From Acidobacteriota bacterium (GTDB lineage: Bacteria > Acidobacteriota > Vicinamibacteria > Vicinamibacterales > SCN-69-37), in NCBI GenBank assembly GCA_021824055.1, contig JAKALV010000247.1, positions 1 to 5,153 of the forward strand: DNA of 5,153 bases, written 5' to 3'. Below, piece by piece: positions 1-5,153 of the stretch. The notes beneath the pieces are model-generated. The model saw only the letters and a list, made by a program, of their open reading frames with translations, was not told the origin of the DNA and did no database searches. Position numbers and translations under genes: made by a program. Each line of letters begins with the position of its first letter. The first letter of the stretch is position 1.

Positions 1-1323
1 CGCGGTGAGCGCCAGCAGCGCGCCGGCGAGCGTGAAATTCAGGCGCACGATCCCGAGCGTCGAGCTGAAGCCGAGCAGCAGCGCCTGGAACGTCATCCAC
101 TCGCTCGGAAATCCATTCAGCAGCGGCAGCCCCGAGATCGCCATCGCGCCGATGAGGAAGAACAGCCCCGTCCACGGCATGCGGCGCAGCAGGCCGCCGT
201 ATTGTTCGATCTCCCGCGTGCCGGTGGCCACGACCATGCTGCCCGCTCCCAGAAACAACAATCCCTTGAACACGGCGTGATTGAGCACGTGCATGAGGCT
301 CGCCGCGACGGCGACCGCCGCCAGCGCGCGTTGCCCCTGGGCCAGCGCCATCATCGCGGCGCCGAGCGCCATGACGATGATCCCGGAGTTCTCGATCGTG
401 CTGAAGGCCAGCAGCCGCTTGATGTCATTCTGCGTCAGCGCGTACAGCACACCCAGAATGGCGGACACCGCGCCGATGCCCATGAACGCGAGGGCCCAGT
501 TCATGTCCGGCACGCCGAAGCCAAACGCGCAGACGCGGAAGAGCCCGTAGATGCCCGCCGTGATGAGCACGGCCGACATGATCGCAGAGACGCTGCTCGG
601 CGCGGCCGGATGCGCTTGCGGCAACCACACATGGAACGGGATCACGCCCGCCTTCACGCCAAAGCCGACCAGGAAGAGCACGAAGAGGGCGTCACGCGGC
701 CATCCCGACACGACGCCGCCGGCCAGCAGCACGGGGAACGCGGTGGACCCGGCCGCCGACGCGAGGATCATGAAGGCGATCACGAGGCATCCCGTGCCCA
801 CGTGCGACATCACCAGGAAGAGGTACGCGGCCGTCCGGCTCGCGGGCTCCTCGTGTTCGGTGGCGACGAGCGCGGCGGTCGCCAGCGTCATCAGTTCCCA
901 CGCGCAGAGAAACGCGATGACGCTGTTGGCGACAAACACCACCTCGAGCGCGCCCAGCATCAGGTTGAACGCGATGCCGACGACGGCCGTGCGCGGTCCG
1001 GCGACGGCGTGCTCGAAATACGCGATGCTGTACAGCGCCACGGGCGCCGCGACGACGCCCAGCACCATCAGAAACCACGCCGAGAGCGGCGTCACCGCGT
1101 AGTCGAACACGATGCCGGATGCGGCGTGCCGGACCAGCACGCCCTCGACGAGCCGGCCCGATGCCACGACGTGCAGGGCCACCGCCAGCGTCATGGCTGA
1201 CGCGAGGATGGACCCGCCGAGCGCCGCGATGCGGCACGCGCGCGGCCGGCGCGCGAGGGCCGCCGCGGCCGCGATGCTCGCCGCGCGAATCGCGAGCGCG
1301 ATGGGCACTCCCGTCAGCACCAT
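1..1323 (-). CDS. Second HyfB/NuoL-like proton-translocating membrane subunit (3' end outside window)
   Basis: The frame is open from ATG at 1323 to the window edge: 441 residues with no stop, so the C-terminus is missing. It belongs to the proton-conducting membrane transporter family (Proton_antipo_M; NuoL/M/N, HyfB, MrpA/D). Hallmarks seen are the TM5-type glutamate in CAWELMT (E143), the TM7-type lysine in FGVKAGVIPFHVWLP (K224), FSTIENSGII (E311) and the TM12-type lysine in NHAVFKGLLFLGAG (K353). The expected role is moving protons through a half-channel in a complex I-like or hydrogenase-linked membrane arm. It is clearly paralogous to the gene just upstream over its whole visible length, including blocks of near-identical DNA (about 178-292 against 2217-2330). 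Where that gene has MIKTGIYG, this one has LITAGIYG, so the TM8-type lysine is replaced by T255 in a NuoL-like pattern. The start is 11 bases after the upstream stop. An in-frame TTG at 1338, overlapping that stop, is an alternative; neither has a strong Shine-Dalgarno. No frameshift was found when the whole frame was translated by hand. Confidence 0.9.
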   Translation of the reverse strand, partial: MVLTGVPIALAIRAASIAAAAALARRPRACRIAALGGSILASAMTLAVALHVVASGRLVEGVLVRHAASGIVFDYAVTPLSAWFLMVLGVVAAPVALYSIAYFEHAVAGPRTAVVGIAFNLMLGALEVVFVANSVIAFLCAWELMTLATAALVATEHEEPASRTAAYLFLVMSHVGTGCLVIAFMILASAAGSTAFPVLLAGGVVSGWPRDALFVLFLVGFGVKAGVIPFHVWLPQAHPAAPSSVSAIMSAVLITAGIYGLFRVCAFGFGVPDMNWALAFMGIGAVSAILGVLYALTQNDIKRLLAFSTIENSGIIVMALGAAMMALAQGQRALAAVAVAASLMHVLNHAVFKGLLFLGAGSMVVATGTREIEQYGGLLRRMPWTGLFFLIGAMAISGLPLLNGFPSEWMTFQALLLGFSSTLGIVRLNFTLAGALLALTA

Positions 1324-1334
1324 ACCGGACGCGC

Positions 1335-3374
1335 TCAACTTCGCCACCAGACCATCAGAACCAGACTCACGACCAGCACGATGACGTAGGCCAGGTAGGC
1401 GTGCAGGCTGCCGGCCTGCAGGACCTTCATGCCGTTCGCCACCCACAGCACGGCGCGCAACACCGGGCCGTAGACATATCGCTCGAACGTGGGCTCGATC
1501 TCCGCGCTGTACCGGACCTCGCGGGGAAAGTACGGCGACACTTCCGACAACCGGTCCACATGGCGTGTCGGCCGGTACACCCCCTGAAACATCATCATGA
1601 GCGGCTTTGAAAAGGCCGTGGCGGTGTACTCCGTGCGCGCGGTCAGTTCGCCGCCGCATCCCCAGGTCGGCACGCCCCGCCGCGCCACGCGCCACCGGGT
1701 CGCCAGCACGACGGCCGTCGTCAGTCCCAGGATCAACGCGCCGAAGAACAGCAGGGGAAACAGATGGTCGAACCCCGCGAGTCCCGGCGTGACGGCCAGG
1801 ACTCCCTCTGCAAGCGGCACCGGCGACTGCAACCCCGGCAACGGCGCCATGACCCCGCCGAGTACGCGCAGCACCCAGCCGGGAAACAGTCCCAACGCGA
1901 CGCAGAGCACCGCGAGAAACGCCTGCGGCAGCAGCATCACGGCCGGAGACTCGCGCGCGTCGGCGCTGGCCTGGCTCCGCGGCAAAGCCAGGAAGCTGAT
2001 GCCGAACGCCTTCACGAAACACGCCGCGGCCAGCGCGGCCGTCAGCGCCAGCAGGGCGCCACCGATGGGAAACAACAGGTACACGGCCGGCGCCGCTGAC
2101 CCGCTAAACCCGAACAGGAAGGCCTGGAACGTCAGCCACTCGCTCACGAACGCGTTTAGCGGCGGCAGGCCGGAAATTGCCAGCGCGCCGACCAGAAAGA
2201 ACAGCGCGGTCCACGGCATGCGCCGCATCAGGCCGCCGTACTGCTCGATCTGCCGCGTGCCGGTGGCCACGACCACGCCGCCGGCGCCGAGGAACAACAG
2301 TCCCTTGAACACGGCGTGATTCAGCACGTGGTACAACCCGGCCGCAACGCCGACGACGGCCAAACCGGGCCGCCCGTCCGCCAGACCGATCATGCCGACG
2401 CCGAATCCAAGGAGGATGATGCCGATGTTTTCAACGCTGTGGTAGGCGAGCAACCGCTTGAGGTCGTGCTGCACCAGGGCGTAGAGCACGCCAAGCACCG
2501 CCGACAGGCCGCCGAGGAAGATCACGAGCGCGCCCCACGAGAAGCTGGGCACGCCCAGCCCGAACACGCAGACGCGGATGATGCCGTAAATGCCGGTCTT
2601 GATCATCACGCTGGACATCAGCGCGGAGATGTTCGTCGGCGCCGCCGGATGCGCCTCGGGCAGCCACACATGCAGCGGCACCACGCCCGCCTTGACGGCA
2701 AATCCGAGGAAGAAGAGCGCGAACAGCCCGTGCCGCATGGCCCCGGGCGCCAGATGGCCCGCCAACATCGTGGAGAACGCGAGCGACCCGGACGCGGACG
2801 CGAGCACCATGAAACCGGCGATCAGACAGCCGGTGGCCAGGTGGGAGAGCGCCAGATACAGAAATGCCGCGCGCCGCGCGGCCCACTCCTCATGCTCGGT
2901 CGCCACGAGCGCCGCGGTGACAAGAGTCATCAGCTCCCATGCGCAGAGAAACGTGATGACGTCGCTCGCGGAGAAGACGAGCTCCATTGCCCCCATGGCC
3001 ACATTGAAGGCGACGCCGATGAAGACCGACCGGCCCTCGAACGGCGGATGCGCCGTGTAGCCGATGCTGAAGATCGCGACGGGAATCGCGACGAGCGCCA
3101 GGACGATCAGAAACCACGCCGTCAGGCCATCCACCGCGTAGCTGAGCGACAGGCCGGAGGCGTGATGGGCTAACAACACGCCGTCCACCGGCTGGCCCGA
3201 ACTTAGAACCCCGGCGGCCACCAGCGCGGTGAGGAGCGACGCCGCGACCGATCCCAGGAATGCCACCCGGCGCGCCGCCCGGCGATGTCGCCACGCGAGC
3301 AGGGTGAAGATGATGACACCGGCACGGACAGCGAGCGCGAGCGGGAGCAGAACCGCCGGCGAGACGAACGTCAT
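1335..3374 (-). CDS. hyfB: HyfB-like (hydrogenase-4 component B / NuoM-type) proton-translocating membrane subunit
   Basis: A complete 679-residue, strongly hydrophobic multi-spanning protein, of the length usual for HyfB/HycC and longer than typical NuoM. Visible family residues are E147 in CAWELMT (TM5-type Glu), K228 in FAVKAGVVPLHVWLP (TM7-type Lys), K259 in MIKTGIYG (TM8-type Lys), the HyfB/HycC-like AYHSVENIGIIL (E315) and K357 in NHAVFKGLLFLGAG (TM12-type Lys). After the antiporter core, residues about 569-640 form a polar stretch with TWGCGG and TEYTATAFSKP, which resembles the HyfB/HycC C-terminal extension. A last membrane span follows at about 656-676. The inferred role is coupling electron transfer in a peripheral arm to proton or ion translocation across the cytoplasmic membrane. 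The ATG overlaps the regulator's TGA as ATGA, and a GAAAGGG element lies 6 bases before it, so translational coupling is likely. A plain NuoM or an Mrp-type antiporter subunit is less likely because of the C-terminal extension. The catalytic partners are not in the window. Confidence 0.9.
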   Translation of the reverse strand: MTFVSPAVLLPLALAVRAGVIIFTLLAWRHRRAARRVAFLGSVAASLLTALVAAGVLSSGQPVDGVLLAHHASGLSLSYAVDGLTAWFLIVLALVAIPVAIFSIGYTAHPPFEGRSVFIGVAFNVAMGAMELVFSASDVITFLCAWELMTLVTAALVATEHEEWAARRAAFLYLALSHLATGCLIAGFMVLASASGSLAFSTMLAGHLAPGAMRHGLFALFFLGFAVKAGVVPLHVWLPEAHPAAPTNISALMSSVMIKTGIYGIIRVCVFGLGVPSFSWGALVIFLGGLSAVLGVLYALVQHDLKRLLAYHSVENIGIILLGFGVGMIGLADGRPGLAVVGVAAGLYHVLNHAVFKGLLFLGAGGVVVATGTRQIEQYGGLMRRMPWTALFFLVGALAISGLPPLNAFVSEWLTFQAFLFGFSGSAAPAVYLLFPIGGALLALTAALAAACFVKAFGISFLALPRSQASADARESPAVMLLPQAFLAVLCVALGLFPGWVLRVLGGVMAPLPGLQSPVPLAEGVLAVTPGLAGFDHLFPLLFFGALILGLTTAVVLATRWRVARRGVPTWGCGGELTARTEYTATAFSKPLMMMFQGVYRPTRHVDRLSEVSPYFPREVRYSAEIEPTFERYVYGPVLRAVLWVANGMKVLQAGSLHAYLAYVIVLVVSLVLMVWWRS

Positions 3375-3718
3375 CGCGGGCCCTTTCGGCTTTCCCGCTG
3401 GAGCTCGCGGAGCATGCCGCCGGTGTCAATCAGGTGGTTGTTGAAGATCTTCCGGGCCGCCCCGAGCAACTCCTCGATGGCGGGATCCCGGAGTTCGTAG
3501 CGGACGGAGAGCCCCTGTTTCTGCGACGTGACGAGGCCCTGATTGCGGAGCACCGCCAGTTGCTGCGACACGGCCGGCTGGTCCAGGCCCAGCGCTTCCT
3601 GGAGTTCCTGGACCGACCGGTCGCCCCGAACGAGGGTCTCGAGAATGCGGATACGGGTGGGGTGGGCGAGCGCGCGAAAGAACCGTGCCTTGAAGTCCTG
3701 AAGCTGCGTCGCCCCCAC
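3371..3718 (-). CDS. ArsR-family winged helix-turn-helix repressor, cysteine-free
   Basis: A 115-residue protein of normal ArsR/SmtB length. The N-terminal FFRALAHPTRIRILETL (residues 13-29) is the classic family signature. A helix-turn-helix follows at about 35-59, with recognition helix QPAVSQQLAVLR (47-58), then a beta-wing ending in SVRYEL (about 62-76) and a C-terminal dimerisation helix. It should bind DNA as a homodimer and repress its own operon. There is no cysteine anywhere, so neither the alpha-3 ELCVCDL metal site nor a BigR/SqrR-type redox thiol pair can operate; the only histidines are H19 and H95. The inducer is therefore unknown. The start is GTG at 3718: the same frame has a TGA at 3740-3742 and no ATG, GTG or TTG between them. 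No Shine-Dalgarno precedes it. The stop overlaps the hyfB-like start by 4 bases (ATGA), making it the first gene of that operon. Confidence 0.93.
   Translation of the reverse strand: MGATQLQDFKARFFRALAHPTRIRILETLVRGDRSVQELQEALGLDQPAVSQQLAVLRNQGLVTSQKQGLSVRYELRDPAIEELLGAARKIFNNHLIDTGGMLRELQRESRKGPR
3381..3387 (-). promoter_or_regulatory. Probable ribosome binding site for the hyfB-like gene
   Basis: On the minus strand GAAAGGG stands 6 bases before the ATG at 3374 and lies inside the last codons of the ArsR gene. It is a reasonable purine-rich Shine-Dalgarno-like element. With the ATGA overlap it supports translation of the membrane subunit both directly and by coupling to the regulator. It is the best ribosome binding site seen for the three operon genes. 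Confidence 0.5.
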
Positions 3719-3724
3719 GACGTA

Positions 3725-3754
3725 ACTATATATGAATATTCAATATTGCCGGAA
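3725..3754 (-). promoter_or_regulatory. Candidate promoter of the arsR-hyfB-like operon
   Basis: This is an AT-rich island in GC-rich DNA: positions 3723-3748 have only 4 G/C in 26 bases. On the minus strand TATAGT (3730-3725) makes a good -10 hexamer, and TTCCGG (3754-3749) is a weak -35 with an 18-base spacer. Transcription would start about 7 bases beyond the -10, at or next to the GTG start codon at 3718, giving a leaderless or nearly leaderless mRNA. This agrees with the absence of a Shine-Dalgarno. TATATA two bases upstream is an alternative -10. The assignment rests on sequence resemblance only. Confidence 0.45.
3733..3742. promoter_or_regulatory. Candidate ArsR operator palindrome TGAATATTCA
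   Basis: A perfect 10-bp palindrome, TGAATATTCA, lies between the candidate -35 and -10 elements, where a bound dimer would block RNA polymerase. TGAA/TTCA half-sites in AT-rich DNA are typical of ArsR/SmtB operators. The hexamer AATATT also occurs twice, 7 bases apart (3735-3740 and 3742-3747), which widens the possible site. Autoregulation by the adjacent repressor is inferred. Confidence 0.5.
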
Positions 3755-3840
3755 CGGCGCGAGGGCCAGCAAGATCAAGAACATCCACCATGAAGTCATG
3801 AAGAACATGAAGAAGGCCCCTGAAGACGGCGGGGCCTGGC

Positions 3841-3857
3841 GGCCGCCTCCGGCGGCC
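3841..3857. repeat. Small GC hairpin in left arm (7-bp stem, 3-nt loop)
   Basis: GGCCGCC, loop TCC, GGCGGCC: a perfect 7-bp stem. It occupies the same relative place in the left arm as the hairpin at 3940-3956 does in the right arm, just outside the 33-bp stem, but with a different stem sequence. Confidence 0.85.
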
Positions 3858-3858
3858 G

Positions 3859-3937
3859 GCCGGGATGAGGACAGGTGAGAACGAGAGAGCCTCTTGATCG
3901 CCCGGGCTCTCTCGTTCTCACCTGTCCTTATCCCGGC
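3859..3937. repeat. Inner 33-bp stem with 13-nt loop
   Basis: Bases 3859-3891 and 3905-3937 are reverse complements at 32 of 33 positions. The one exception, G3867 opposite T3929, would be a G-U wobble in a plus-strand RNA and C-A in a minus-strand RNA. The 13-nt loop is 3892-3904. This is far longer than an ordinary intrinsic terminator, and no T-run follows on either strand. It could block read-through from the peptidase gene into the arsR operon by structure alone, form a cruciform, or be the best-preserved part of the larger element. Confidence 0.9.
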
Positions 3938-3939
3938 TC

Positions 3940-3956
3940 GCCCGGCGTAGCCGGGC
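3940..3956. repeat. Small GC hairpin in right arm (7-bp stem, 3-nt loop)
   Basis: GCCCGGC, loop GTA, GCCGGGC: a perfect 7-bp stem. It is the positional counterpart of the 3841-3857 hairpin. The stem sequences differ but both pair perfectly, so the local foldback is kept while the sequence is not. Confidence 0.85.
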
Positions 3957-4043
3957 CACCAGGCCCGTTGGGTTCAGAGCCTTTCCTTCATGGCCCTTCA
4001 GGTCTTCATGGTGAGAGCTCTTGATCTTGCCCTTGCCCTGCTC

Positions 4044-5153
4044 TTAGCTGCCGCCGCCCCCGCCGGTCTTGCGCTTGCCCGTGGTGGGCGGCGCCGGTTC
4101 CTTTGTGAGCCGGTTCACCGGGTGCGCCTTGAGCTGCTTCAGGCCTTCCTCGACCGCCTTCTCGAGCTGCGGATCGTGGCCGGCGATCACGTCTTTCGGC
4201 CAGTTCTCCACGTCGATGTCCGGCGACACGCCTTCGTTCTCGACGGCCCACTTGCCGGTCTTGTCGAAGAACCCGCCGCGCGGCGCGATCATCGAGCCGC
4301 CGTCGACAAACACCGGCGTGTCGGCCGTGTGCACGAGCCCGCCCCAGGTGCGCTTGCCGACCAGGGTCCCGATCTTGCGTGCCTTGAACATGTAGGGCAT
4401 CAGGTCGCCGCCCGAGCCGGCCATCTCGTTGATGATCATCACCTTCGGTCCCCAGATGCCGGCCGCGGGACTGGTGAAGGGATAGCGGTCGCCCGCGACG
4501 TTGTTGAAGTAACCGTCGAAGTCACGCTGCAGCACATCGATGATGTAGTCGGCCGCCGAGCCGCCGCCGTTGTAGCGCTCGTCCACGATCGCGCCCTGCT
4601 TGTCCTGCTGCGCGAAGTAGTACCGGTTGAAGCTCGTGTATTCCGGCTGTCCGGTGTTCGGCAGATAGACGTAGGCCAGCTGGCCGTTCGACAACTTCTC
4701 CACCGTCCGGCGATTCTGCTCCACCCACGCGCGCGTGCGCAGGCCCTGCTCGTTGGCAATCGGCACGACGACGATGCGCCGCGCGCCGTCCATCTGCGGA
4801 CGTGCATTCACCATCAACACGGTCTGCTTGTTGGCCGTGCCGTCGAGCAGGCGATAGATATTGTCCGGCGCCCGGAGTTCAACGCCGTTGATCGCGACCA
4901 GGTAATCGCCGACCGCCACGTCGACGCCCGGCTGGTCGAGCGGCGCGCGCAGGTCGGGATTCCAGCTCTCGTTGTCGTAAATGCGCGTGATCTTGTAGCG
5001 GCCGTTCTCCACCACGAAGTCGGCGCCGAGCAGCCCTCCCGTTGACGGGGGCACATCGGGCATGTCGCCGCCGCGCACGTAGGAGTGGCCGATCGCGATC
5101 TCCGCGCCCATGTTGTCCAGAAGGTAGTTGAGGTCGGCCCGATGATTCACGTA
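4044..5153 (-). CDS. Tricorn-like S41 serine peptidase, C-terminal part (5' end outside window)
   Basis: The frame is open from the window edge to TAA at 4044-4046, so this is the C-terminal part of a larger protein; tricorn proteins are usually around 1000 residues, with N-terminal beta-propellers. A GTG at 5150 is in frame but is surely internal, since it cuts into the conserved YVNHRADL region. Counting from that GTG as residue 1: GHSY with H22 (tricorn catalytic His region), a PDZ domain at about 36-120 with PGVDVAVGDYLVAINGVEL, then the S41 core with DERYNGGG, INEMAGSGGD (nucleophile S246), RTWGGL and VENEGVSPDIDVE (E304, the tricorn glutamate position). The family degrades peptides released by upstream proteases; bacterial members may be cytoplasmic or exported, and the N-terminus is not visible. 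The residue after the nucleophile is Gly where archaeal tricorn has Asp. The tail ends in KRKTGGGGGS. It is followed by the inverted-repeat gap and is probably a separate transcription unit from the arsR operon. Confidence 0.93.
   Translation of the reverse strand, partial: YVNHRADLNYLLDNMGAEIAIGHSYVRGGDMPDVPPSTGGLLGADFVVENGRYKITRIYDNESWNPDLRAPLDQPGVDVAVGDYLVAINGVELRAPDNIYRLLDGTANKQTVLMVNARPQMDGARRIVVVPIANEQGLRTRAWVEQNRRTVEKLSNGQLAYVYLPNTGQPEYTSFNRYYFAQQDKQGAIVDERYNGGGSAADYIIDVLQRDFDGYFNNVAGDRYPFTSPAAGIWGPKVMIINEMAGSGGDLMPYMFKARKIGTLVGKRTWGGLVHTADTPVFVDGGSMIAPRGGFFDKTGKWAVENEGVSPDIDVENWPKDVIAGHDPQLEKAVEEGLKQLKAHPVNRLTKEPAPPTTGKRKTGGGGGS

Larger units (their letters stand above)
3769..4030. 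repeat. Long imperfect inverted repeat, about 260 bp, filling most of the intergenic gap
   Basis: The left arm (3769-3891) and right arm (3905-4030) are reverse complements along nearly their whole length, with a few small indels. The outer ends match exactly over 12 bases (GCAAGATCAAGA and its complement), followed by ACCATGAAG in both. Each arm then carries three ATGAAG-type units spaced 8-10 bases apart: left at 3790, 3798 and 3807; right as CTTCAT/CTTCAG at 3986, 3996 and 4004. Next come an internal GC hairpin and the inner 33-bp stem. The octamer TCTTGATC marks both ends (complement at 3773, direct at 4019) and also the central loop (3892). There is no open reading frame and no transposase. 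Possible identities are a non-autonomous MITE-like element, two head-to-head copies of a dispersed intergenic repeat, or a structured RNA/termination region. The structure is plain in the sequence; its class is not known to me. Confidence 0.85.

Noticed and set aside
202..1200. Long plus-strand open frame of 332 codons rich in Arg, His, Asp and Gln
   Set aside because: It lies antisense to the second HyfB-like gene, has biased low-complexity composition, and matches no family. It is a GC-codon shadow of the minus-strand gene.
692..1237. Minus-strand frame of 181 codons
   Set aside because: It is out of frame with the second HyfB-like gene, whose own frame is open through the whole region with all family motifs.
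1597..2319. Plus-strand frame of 240 codons whose C-terminal end resembles the plus-strand frame at 5-280
   Set aside because: The resemblance only reflects the two paralogous genes on the other strand, which share conserved codons; both frames are antisense.
2316..3173. Plus-strand open frame of 285 codons, His/Arg/Asp rich
   Set aside because: It is the antisense shadow of the full-length HyfB-like gene, with the same composition as the equivalent shadow over the paralogue.
3859..3937. Intrinsic (Rho-independent) terminator for the tricorn-like gene
   Set aside because: The stem is much longer than usual and no T-run follows on the minus strand (the next bases are GC-rich), so it does not fit the standard terminator form. 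A structural role in stopping transcription is not excluded.
3769..4030. CRISPR array or tandem repeat locus
   Set aside because: The repetition is an inverted pair with short ATGAAG units 8-10 bases apart; there are no regular repeats with unique spacers.
3990..5045. Plus-strand open frame of 351 codons
   Set aside because: It is antisense to the tricorn-like peptidase, which has clear PDZ and S41 motifs in the minus frame, and it begins inside the inverted repeat.
4044..5150. GTG at 5150 as the true start of the peptidase
   Set aside because: The frame continues upstream to the window edge, and the first residues already belong to the conserved tricorn catalytic-His region, so the gene starts outside the window.

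Overview
The window is GC-rich bacterial DNA in which every supported gene reads on the minus strand. The codon usage, a tricorn-type peptidase and a hydrogenase-4-like membrane module fit a soil or sediment lineage such as Acidobacteriota (Vicinamibacteria-like). That placement is an impression from gene content; there is no rRNA or other marker to fix it.

In the direction of transcription (high to low coordinates): (1) positions 5153-4044 hold the C-terminal third or so of a tricorn-like S41 peptidase (PDZ domain plus catalytic core), cut by the window edge. (2) Positions 4043-3719 are a 325-base gap. It holds a long imperfect inverted repeat (about 3769-4030) with a 33-bp near-perfect inner stem and a secondary hairpin at the equivalent place in each arm, followed by a short AT-rich promoter/operator zone. 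(3) Positions 3718-3371 encode a small cysteine-free ArsR-family winged-helix repressor that starts at GTG with no visible Shine-Dalgarno. (4) Positions 3374-1335 encode a full-length HyfB/NuoM-like proton-translocating membrane subunit. Its ATG overlaps the regulator's TGA (ATGA). (5) Positions 1323-1 encode the first 441 residues of a second HyfB-like paralogue, which leaves the window without a stop.

The regulator and the two antiporter-like subunits look like one operon. They are separated by a 4-base overlap and an 11-base gap, with the only plausible promoter upstream of arsR. The two membrane proteins resemble tandem duplicates that have diverged at a functional position: the first keeps the lysine of the TM8-type motif (K259), and the second has threonine there (T255), as in NuoL. 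The likely product is the membrane arm of a complex I-like or group 4 hydrogenase-like (Hyf/Hyc/Ehr) energy-converting complex. The subunits that would show whether it is a hydrogenase lie outside the window.

The least explained items are the 260-bp inverted repeat and the pairing of a Cys-less ArsR repressor with an energy-converting membrane complex.
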